Assembly: GCA_025352865.1 (NCBI GenBank) | Contig: JANXSB010000558.1 | Span: 1-6,170, forward strand | From: Chthoniobacter sp. | GTDB taxonomy: Bacteria; Verrucomicrobiota; Verrucomicrobiia; Chthoniobacterales; Chthoniobacteraceae | Reading direction: 5' to 3' | Length of the DNA stretch: 6,170 bases | Part shown: one piece after another, positions 1 through 4,824 of the stretch | How the letters are laid out: each line of letters begins with the position of its first letter | Position numbering within the stretch: the first letter of the stretch is position 1 | Position numbers and translations under genes: made by a program | Notes under the pieces: generated by a model | What the model was told of the DNA's origin: nothing | What the model saw: the letters and a program-made list of their open reading frames with translations, nothing else | Databases searched by the model: none

Positions 1-19
1 CTCCGCTCAGGATGACAGG
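1..19. repeat. Edge of a probable dispersed intergenic repeat
   Basis: The window opens with CTCCGCTCAGGATGACAGG, whose reverse complement reads CCTGTCATCCTGAGCGGAG. From memory, this strongly resembles a short sequence (TGTCATCCTGAGCGNAGCGAAGGA) that recurs between genes in many GC-rich bacterial genomes. Only the inner end is visible, so its full length, its palindromic nature and its copy number cannot be judged here. It lies just before the first gene and is followed by a T6 run at 22-27, so it could also be the distal arm of a terminator for an upstream gene. Confidence 0.4.
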
Positions 20-42
20 TCTTTTTTATTCCCGCTCCACCC

Positions 43-48
43 TTTAAT
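43..48 (+). promoter_or_regulatory. Possible -10 element close to the first start codon
   Basis: TTTAAT differs from the TATAAT consensus at one position and lies in the only AT-rich patch before the first gene. It would place transcription start at about 54-57, directly at the ATG at 58, giving a leaderless or nearly leaderless mRNA. That would fit the absence of any purine-rich ribosome-binding site. No good -35 box stands 16-18 nt upstream; the ATGACA at 12-17 is about 25 nt away. This is a weak call. Confidence 0.22.
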
Positions 49-57
49 AACTCCCCA

Positions 58-2619
58 ATGACCTCCCGGCTCGCCTTCATCCTCGCCCTCCCGCTCACTG
101 CGCTCGCCCAGACTGCGCAGGTAAATCCGCAGGCCGCGCAGCTCGCGCCACCGCCAGTGCCGGTGGAGTTTCCGTGGTCGCGCGCGCCGCTCCAGCCGGA
201 GTTTTGGCCGGCGTGGCAGGAGCCGGTGAACCGCGACCGCATTTTTGATTTCTATGCGAAGCAGGCCGAGTGGGCGCTCGCGCAGCCGGAGCGGCCCGCG
301 CTGCTCATGCAGTATCCGGGGCTCGATGCGGGGAAATTCGGGCACTGGGGAAATCAGAACGAAGCGGTGTGGCGAGACAACCGGTGGAATGAAACCTACC
401 TCGGCACAGTCGCCAGCGGCGTGGTGCGCGGCGGTGGCAAGACGGTGGCGAAAGGCGTGTGCGTGCGGCTCGGCGAGACGGGCTGGATGGCGTGCTGCTT
501 CGATCCGCAGACGCTCACGGTGCCGCTGGTGTGGACGGGAGGGTTTGTGAAATACGACGCCTTCCGCCACGGCATTGGGCAGGGCGTGACGGTTCCGGGT
601 GAGGTGGTGCCGAACGATGCGGGCGTGGCGGCAACGGGCACGTTTGTCTATCACGGCTACTACCGCCACGGGCGGCGCGTGATTTTCAGCTACGCGCGCG
701 AGGGCGTGGAAATGCTGGATGCGCCGTGGGCGGAGGCGGGAAAATTCACGCGCACGGTCGCGCCGCGGGCTTCGCATCCGCTGGCGGATTTGTGCAAAGG
801 CGGGCCGGCGCAATGGCCGCAGACCGTGGAGACGCAGGGCGTGCGCGGCACCGCCGCGCCCTTCGCGGTGGACACGATCACGCTGCCGTTCGCGAATCCG
901 TGGAAGGCGCTTTTTTTTGTCGGCGACCACGATTTTCTGCCCAATGGCGACGGCGTGATCTGCACCATCATGGGCGAGGTGTGGACGGTCAGCGGGCTGG
1001 ATGACGCGCTCGCGCATCTGCGCTGGCGGCGCATCGCCACGGGCCTGAACCAGCCGCTCGGGTTGCGCGTGGTGGATGGCGTGATCCATGTGCTCGGGCG
1101 CGATCAGATCACGCGGCTGCACGACCTCAATGGCGACGGTGAGACCGATTTTTACGAATGCTTTTCAAACGCCTACGCGAGTTCGCCAGGCGGGCACGAC
1201 TACATCGCCGGACTCCAGCGCGATGCGGCGGGAAATTTCTACACGGTGTCCGCGAATCAAGGACTGATGCGGATTTCCGCCGATGGGCGGCGCGCGGAGG
1301 TGGTCGCCACGGGCTTCCGCAACGCGAACGGCGTGGGCCTCGCGGCGGACGGCACGCTGACCACTTCCTGCCAGGAGGGCGAGTGGACGCCGGCCTCGCA
1401 GGTGTGCCTCGTGCCGCCCGGCGGGAGCGGAGTTTTTTTCGGCGGCGGCGGCCCGCGCAGCAACGTGCCGACCACGCCGCCGCTCATTTATTTTCCACGC
1501 GGCGTGGACAACTCGACCGGTGGCCAATGCTTTGTGGACAGCGACCGCTGGGGCGTGCCACGCGGCGCGCTGCTGAGCACCTCGTGGGGCACGGGCACGG
1601 TGCATCTGCTCCTGCCGGAACGCGTCGGCGACGTGTGGCAGGCCGCTTCGGTGCAGGTGCCGGGCGAGTTTCGCAGCGGGGCGCATCGCGCGCGGTTCAG
1701 TCCCGCCGACGGCCAGCTCTACGTGAGCGGCTGCCAGGGCTGGGGCAGCTACACGCCGGACGACGGCTGCTTTCAGCGCCTGCGCTGGACCGGCACGCCC
1801 GCGCAGTTGCCCGTGGAATTTCACGCGCGCGACAACGGCGTGCTCGTGCGCTTTTCCCAGCCGCTCGATCGCGCGCTCGTGGAAAATGCGCGCGGCCATT
1901 TCGCGCAAGCGTGGAATTACCGCTACGCCGCGGACTACGGCTCGCCGGAGTTTTCCGCGCGCTGGCCGGGCACGCCGGGACACGATCCGCTGGCAATCAC
2001 CAGCGCGCATCTGCTCGCCGACGGGCGCACGCTTTTCGTGGAAATCCCGCAGCTCCAGCCGGTGAACCAGCTCCACTTGCACCTGCGCATCGGCACCCAG
2101 CCCGTCGATATTTTCGCCACGCCGCACCGCCTCGGTGCGGCGTTCACGGACTTCCCCGGCTACCGCGCCATCGCGAAAGAAGCACCCGCAGCGATGCCGC
2201 TCGTCGCCATTCCAGCGGAGCCGAATCCGTGGACGAAAGGCGAGCCGGGCCGCGCGGTGCGCATCGAGACGGCGAGTGGGATGACGTATGCGACGAAGCG
2301 TTTCACGGTGAAAGCGGGCGAGCGCATTTCGCTCACGCTCGCGAATCCCGACACGATGCCGCACAACCTCGCCATCGCGAAACCCGGCACGCTCGCGAAG
2401 GTCGGCGACGGCGCAAACCGCATGGCCGCGCAGCCCGACGGCGGTGCAAAACGCTACCTCCCGCCCGGCGGCGACATGCTTTTTTTCACCGACATCATCG
2501 AGCCGGGAAAGGACTTCACGATCCACTTCACCGCGCCCGCCGCGCCCGGCGAATACCCGTACCTCTGCACCTTCCCCGGCCACTGGCAGATCATGAATGG
2601 CGTTATGGTCGTGGAGTGA
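58..2619 (+). CDS. Secreted DUF6797/beta-propeller protein with C-terminal azurin-like copper domain
   Basis: Codes for 853 residues. Residues 1-18 (MTSRLAFILALPLTALAQ) form a signal peptide, so the protein is exported. Residues about 85-220 (GKFGHWGNQNEAVWRDN, VRLGETGWMACCFDPQTL, VWTGGFVKYDAFRHG) resemble the DUF6797 region of planctomycete and verrucomicrobial secreted proteins. Residues about 270-580 look like a beta-propeller of the soluble glucose/sorbosone dehydrogenase type, with RIATGLNQPLGLRVVDG, a calcium-loop-like DLNGDGETD (356-364), ATGFRNANGVGLAADG and a late HRARFSPADGQLYVSG repeat. Residues about 585-680 form an Ig-like linker. Residues about 730-853 are a cupredoxin with a complete type 1 copper ligand set: H769 in NPDTMPHN, then C837, H842 and M846 in CTFPGHWQIM, the azurin-type C-x4-H-x3-M loop. 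There is no CXXCH, although related proteins of this group often carry a fused c-type haem domain. The likely role is a periplasmic oxidoreductase or binding protein that passes electrons through its own copper site. The substrate is unknown and catalysis is unproven. The start is chosen for the intact signal peptide; no Shine-Dalgarno is visible. Confidence 0.85.
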   Translation: MTSRLAFILALPLTALAQTAQVNPQAAQLAPPPVPVEFPWSRAPLQPEFWPAWQEPVNRDRIFDFYAKQAEWALAQPERPALLMQYPGLDAGKFGHWGNQNEAVWRDNRWNETYLGTVASGVVRGGGKTVAKGVCVRLGETGWMACCFDPQTLTVPLVWTGGFVKYDAFRHGIGQGVTVPGEVVPNDAGVAATGTFVYHGYYRHGRRVIFSYAREGVEMLDAPWAEAGKFTRTVAPRASHPLADLCKGGPAQWPQTVETQGVRGTAAPFAVDTITLPFANPWKALFFVGDHDFLPNGDGVICTIMGEVWTVSGLDDALAHLRWRRIATGLNQPLGLRVVDGVIHVLGRDQITRLHDLNGDGETDFYECFSNAYASSPGGHDYIAGLQRDAAGNFYTVSANQGLMRISADGRRAEVVATGFRNANGVGLAADGTLTTSCQEGEWTPASQVCLVPPGGSGVFFGGGGPRSNVPTTPPLIYFPRGVDNSTGGQCFVDSDRWGVPRGALLSTSWGTGTVHLLLPERVGDVWQAASVQVPGEFRSGAHRARFSPADGQLYVSGCQGWGSYTPDDGCFQRLRWTGTPAQLPVEFHARDNGVLVRFSQPLDRALVENARGHFAQAWNYRYAADYGSPEFSARWPGTPGHDPLAITSAHLLADGRTLFVEIPQLQPVNQLHLHLRIGTQPVDIFATPHRLGAAFTDFPGYRAIAKEAPAAMPLVAIPAEPNPWTKGEPGRAVRIETASGMTYATKRFTVKAGERISLTLANPDTMPHNLAIAKPGTLAKVGDGANRMAAQPDGGAKRYLPPGGDMLFFTDIIEPGKDFTIHFTAPAAPGEYPYLCTFPGHWQIMNGVMVVE

Positions 2620-2621
2620 GT

Positions 2622-2638
2622 CCGCGCCGACCGCGGCC
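2622..2638 (+). terminator. Weak hairpin after the propeller-cupredoxin gene
   Basis: CCGCG (2622-2626) pairs with CGCGG (2632-2636) around a five-base loop, starting 3 nt after the stop codon. It is followed by CCTTTC rather than a real U-tract. The stem is short, so this is at best a weak or factor-assisted terminator. It is the only candidate stem directly behind this gene. Confidence 0.2.
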
Positions 2639-2658
2639 TTTCACCGGACGAAAATGCC

Positions 2659-2692
2659 CGTTTGTCAAACGTCACGGGTCTTTCACAGAAAG
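2659..2692. promoter_or_regulatory. Two adjacent short dyads upstream of the halogenase
   Basis: CGTTTG-T-CAAACG (2659-2671) is a perfect 13-nt dyad. CTTTC-ACA-GAAAG (2680-2692) is a second one, with centres 21 nt apart, about two helical turns. They lie 45-78 nt before the halogenase ATG, where an operator would be expected. TTGTCA (2662-2667) inside the first dyad is one base from the -35 consensus, but no -10 box is correctly spaced from it. An operator role is inferred from position and symmetry only. Confidence 0.22.
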
Positions 2693-2736
2693 CTTATTTG
2701 CGTCACTTCGGGGATGGCGCATGTTCCGCGCCCTTT

Positions 2737-4224
2737 ATGGTCCAGAATATCCTCATCCTCGGCGCGGGCAGCGCGGGCCTGCTCGCCGCCATCACGCTCA
2801 AAAAGAAACTCCCGCAGCTCACCGTCCGCATTGTGCGGAGCAGCGAGATGGGAGTCATCGGCGTAGGCGAAGGGACGACGCCGGCGCTGCCGCGCCACCT
2901 TTTCACCTACCTCGGCATGAGCCCCGGCCCGTTCTACGCGCGCGCTGAGCCGACGTGGAAACTAGGCATCCGTTTTCTCTGGGGGCCGCGCGAGCATTTC
3001 GACTACACGTTCAGTCATCAGCTCGATGCGCAGTGGAGTAATCTGCCGCGTCCGAACGGCTTTTACGCGCACGATGAATTCCGCTGGGGCGACGTGGGCG
3101 CGGCCTTGATGACGGTGGGCAAAGCCTTTCCCCGGAATCCGCAGGGCGGCGGGCCGGACATGAGCGTGGGGTTCGGTTTTCACATTGAAAACAAGAAGCT
3201 CGTCGAGACGCTCGAAGGCATGGCCGTGGAACTCGGGGTCACTTTCATCGAGGGCAAAGTGAGCGGCACTGAGCGCGGGACGGACGGGCTCACCGCGCTG
3301 CAGCTCGAAGACGGTCAGCGGCTGGAGGCGGAGCTGTTTGTGGATTGCAGCGGCTTTCGCAGCGAGCTGCTGGGACGCGCGCTGGGCGAACCTTTTGTGA
3401 GCTACGACCGCGCGCTGTTTTGCGACCGCGCGGTGATTGGCGGCTGGGATCGCAGCAATGAGCCGATCCTGCCCTACACGACCGCCGAGACGATGGATGC
3501 GGGCTGGGCGTGGCAGATCGAGCACGAGCACCACATCAACCGCGGCTACGTGTACTCGTCGCAGGCGATCTCGGATGATGAAGCCGCCGCGGAGTTTCTG
3601 CGGAAGAATCCGAAGGCGCCGTCGTCACCGCGGGTCGTGAAGTTTCGCTCCGGCCGCTACCAGCGCGTGTGGGTGGACAATGTCGTCGCCATCGGCAATT
3701 CCGCCGGCTTTGTCGAGCTGCTCGAAGCCACCGCTCTTATGGTCGTCACCTTGCAGTGCGAGCACCTCATCACCATGCTCGAGCACACCACCTTGAAGCC
3801 TACCCCGACGGTGCGCGCGCTTTACAACAAGATGACCTGCGACTCTTTCGATGACACCCGCGATTTTCTCGCCCTGCACTACAAGCTCAACACGCGGCTC
3901 GACAACGAATTCTGGCGGCACTGCCGCGCCGACACCGACATGGGCGCGCTCAGGCCGCTGCTCGATTTTTATGCGGAAAACGGCCCCACCGGCCTCGCCC
4001 GCTACACCCTGCCCTCGCAGCAGAATCGCTTCGGCATCGAAGGCTACCTCGTCATGCTCGTAGGCAACCGCGCTCCCTACAAGGCACGCCACATTCCGAC
4101 TCCTGCCGAGCAGCTCACCTGGACGCGAAACCGCGCCACCTACATGGCCCAGGCGCTGGACGGTCTGACCGTCGCCGAATCCCTCCGCATCATCCGGTCG
4201 CCGCAATGGAACTGGAATAGCTGA
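2737..4224 (+). CDS. Flavin-dependent halogenase, tryptophan-halogenase family, substrate unknown
   Basis: Codes for 495 residues, normal for the family (about 500), with no signal peptide, so it is cytoplasmic. The family uses FADH2, O2 and halide to make HOCl and chlorinate or brominate an aromatic substrate. The FAD-binding GAGSAG lies at residues 9-14 directly after the initial beta strand. GVGEGTTP follows at 42-49 (usual GVGEATxP). K75 in EPTWKLGIRF matches the catalytic lysine (PrnA K79). E330 in GNSAGFVELLEATAL matches the catalytic glutamate (PrnA E346). FVDCSGFRSELLG (201-213) is the usual second FAD-site segment. Departures: the WxWxIP signature reads WAWQIE (257-262), and the PLESTG loop reads LLEATA. 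The substrate may therefore not be free tryptophan. The ATG at 2737 is chosen because the FAD fold begins right after it. An in-frame TTG at 2662 would add 25 residues of no recognisable kind, read from the preceding intergenic DNA. No clear ribosome-binding site is present. No flavin reductase is encoded nearby. Confidence 0.9.
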   Translation: MVQNILILGAGSAGLLAAITLKKKLPQLTVRIVRSSEMGVIGVGEGTTPALPRHLFTYLGMSPGPFYARAEPTWKLGIRFLWGPREHFDYTFSHQLDAQWSNLPRPNGFYAHDEFRWGDVGAALMTVGKAFPRNPQGGGPDMSVGFGFHIENKKLVETLEGMAVELGVTFIEGKVSGTERGTDGLTALQLEDGQRLEAELFVDCSGFRSELLGRALGEPFVSYDRALFCDRAVIGGWDRSNEPILPYTTAETMDAGWAWQIEHEHHINRGYVYSSQAISDDEAAAEFLRKNPKAPSSPRVVKFRSGRYQRVWVDNVVAIGNSAGFVELLEATALMVVTLQCEHLITMLEHTTLKPTPTVRALYNKMTCDSFDDTRDFLALHYKLNTRLDNEFWRHCRADTDMGALRPLLDFYAENGPTGLARYTLPSQQNRFGIEGYLVMLVGNRAPYKARHIPTPAEQLTWTRNRATYMAQALDGLTVAESLRIIRSPQWNWNS

Positions 4225-4226
4225 CG

Positions 4227-4246
4227 CACCGGCCGGCGGGCCGGTG
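4227..4246 (+). other. GC-rich hairpin directly after the halogenase stop codon
   Basis: CACCGGCC (4227-4234) pairs perfectly with GGCCGGTG (4239-4246) around a GGCG loop, beginning 2 nt after the TGA. It is followed by AAAAAATC rather than T residues, so it is not a canonical Rho-independent terminator on the + strand. On the minus strand the T run precedes the stem, so it is not one there either. It could protect the 3' end of the halogenase mRNA or act as a terminator without a U-tract. Confidence 0.45.
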
Positions 4247-4289
4247 AAAAAATCAGGCAACAAAAAATCTTCCCAGCGGTTAGTGAAAC

Positions 4290-4325
4290 TTGGTGCGATG
4301 CTCGGCGAATGCCGCATGGCACCAA
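4290..4325 (+). promoter_or_regulatory. Imperfect leader hairpin upstream of the rhodanese
   Basis: TTGGTGC (4290-4296) pairs with GCACCAA (4319-4325). After a G-G mismatch, ATG pairs with CAT. After a two-base bulge (CT), CGGC (4303-4306) pairs with GCCG (4311-4314) around a GAAT loop. In total about 14 base pairs lie 34 nt before the start codon. There is no T-run after it, so it is not an intrinsic terminator. It could be a 5' stabilising structure or a protein- or RNA-binding leader element, or a DNA operator dyad. I recognise no known riboswitch class. Confidence 0.4.
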
Positions 4326-4359
4326 TCCAAACCAAACAAAACCAACGCCAAACCCTACC
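4321..4359 (+). promoter_or_regulatory. A/C-rich unstructured leader without Shine-Dalgarno
   Basis: The 39 nt directly before the rhodanese ATG contain one G (4347) and two T residues; the rest is A and C, in repeated ACCAA/CCAAAC units. Such a stretch cannot pair with itself or with the anti-Shine-Dalgarno of 16S rRNA. It contrasts sharply with the GC-rich surroundings. It is best read as an unstructured ribosome-loading region in place of an SD site. The in-frame upstream ATG at 4309 is rejected as a start because it would put 17 non-signal residues before the signal peptide. Confidence 0.5.
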
Positions 4360-4743
4360 ATGAAAAAACTGCTCACTGCCCTCTGCGCCCTGTCGCTCTC
4401 CTCCGTCGCCCTGTTCGCCGGGGATTTCCCCGACATCAGCATCGCTGAGTTGAAGAAGGCCATCGCGGAGAAAAAAGTCGTCGTCATCGATGTCAACGGC
4501 ACCGATTCCTACAAGGCTGGCCATGTGCCGACGGCGATCAATTTCGCCGACGTGAAGGGCGACCTCGCCGCCGCACTGCCCAAGGACAAGGACGCGCTCG
4601 TCGTGGCCTATTGCGGCAGCCCCGCGTGCCACGCCTACACCGCCGCAGCCAATGCCGCGACCAAGCTCGGCTACACCAATGTGAAGCACCTCACCGCCGG
4701 CATCAGCGGCTGGCTGGAGGCCAAAGAGCCGACGGAAAAGTAA
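4360..4743 (+). CDS. Periplasmic single-domain rhodanese-like protein
   Basis: Codes for 127 residues. Residues 1-20 (MKKLLTALCALSLSSVALFA) are a clear signal peptide with likely cleavage before GDFP, so the mature protein of about 107 residues is exported. The rhodanese fold is recognised from DISIAELKKAI, VVVIDVNGTDSYKAGHVPTAINF (43-62, the DxR...GHIPGAxN block), VVAYCGSPACHAY (81-93, the active-site loop) and LGYTNVKHLTAGISGWLE (103-120, the end of the domain). C85 is the expected catalytic cysteine that would carry the sulfane sulfur. The arginine usual in the DVR motif is asparagine (N46), and the active-site loop carries a second cysteine (C90) where Arg or Lys is common. Sulfur transfer or a thiol-redox role outside the cytoplasm are both possible. 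The gene has its own leader and terminator and looks monocistronic. The ATG at 4360 is set by the signal peptide. Confidence 0.88.
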   Translation: MKKLLTALCALSLSSVALFAGDFPDISIAELKKAIAEKKVVVIDVNGTDSYKAGHVPTAINFADVKGDLAAALPKDKDALVVAYCGSPACHAYTAAANAATKLGYTNVKHLTAGISGWLEAKEPTEK

Positions 4744-4765
4744 GTCGCGTCGGAAAGTAATTCGC

Positions 4766-4809
4766 GCGGGCTGCCATGGCTGCGAAGGCTGTGGCAGCCC
4801 GCTTTTTTT
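4766..4809 (+). terminator. Strong Rho-independent terminator after the rhodanese gene
   Basis: GCGGGCTGCCA (4766-4776) pairs perfectly with TGGCAGCCCGC (4792-4802), an 11-bp GC-rich stem with a 15-nt loop, followed at once by seven T residues (4803-4809). This is a textbook intrinsic terminator 22 nt after the rhodanese stop codon. It lies only 15 nt before the next start codon. Confidence 0.92.
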
Positions 4810-4824
4810 GCAGCGTAAACTGCG

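Noticed and set aside
7..1122. A 371-residue minus-strand open frame at the left end
   Set aside because: Rich in Arg, His and Pro with no recognisable fold. It is the complement of the DUF6797-like coding region.
1411..1439. A terminator-like CCGCC-C-GGCGG followed by T7 inside the first gene
   Set aside because: The stem has a one-base centre that cannot form a proper loop, the T-run is not adjacent to it, and the site is inside a continuous coding region. Chance in GC-rich sequence is enough.
1165..2583. A 472-residue minus-strand open frame opposite the first gene
   Set aside because: It is antisense to clear propeller and cupredoxin coding sequence, Arg/Ala-rich, and without motifs.
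2662..2690. A sigma-70 promoter using TTGTCA (2662-2667) as the -35 box
   Set aside because: The region 16-18 nt downstream (CACAGAA) does not resemble a -10 box. The better AT-rich TTATTT at 2694-2699 is too far away.
2662..2736. N-terminal extension of the halogenase from an in-frame TTG
   Set aside because: The 25 extra residues precede the beta strand that starts the FAD fold. Halogenases of this family start just before that strand. TTG is a rare start with no SD here, and the segment contains the two dyads, which suggests non-coding DNA.
1158..2948. A 596-residue + strand open frame crossing from the first gene into the halogenase
   Set aside because: It is a shifted frame of two recognised genes, extremely Arg-rich, and it spans the intergenic gap. 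I considered it as a frameshift product because of the T-runs, but it has no domain signal.
4309..4359. N-terminal extension of the rhodanese from the ATG at 4309
   Set aside because: It would place a 17-residue polar stretch before a perfect signal peptide, and its coding would come from the leader hairpin and A/C-rich region.
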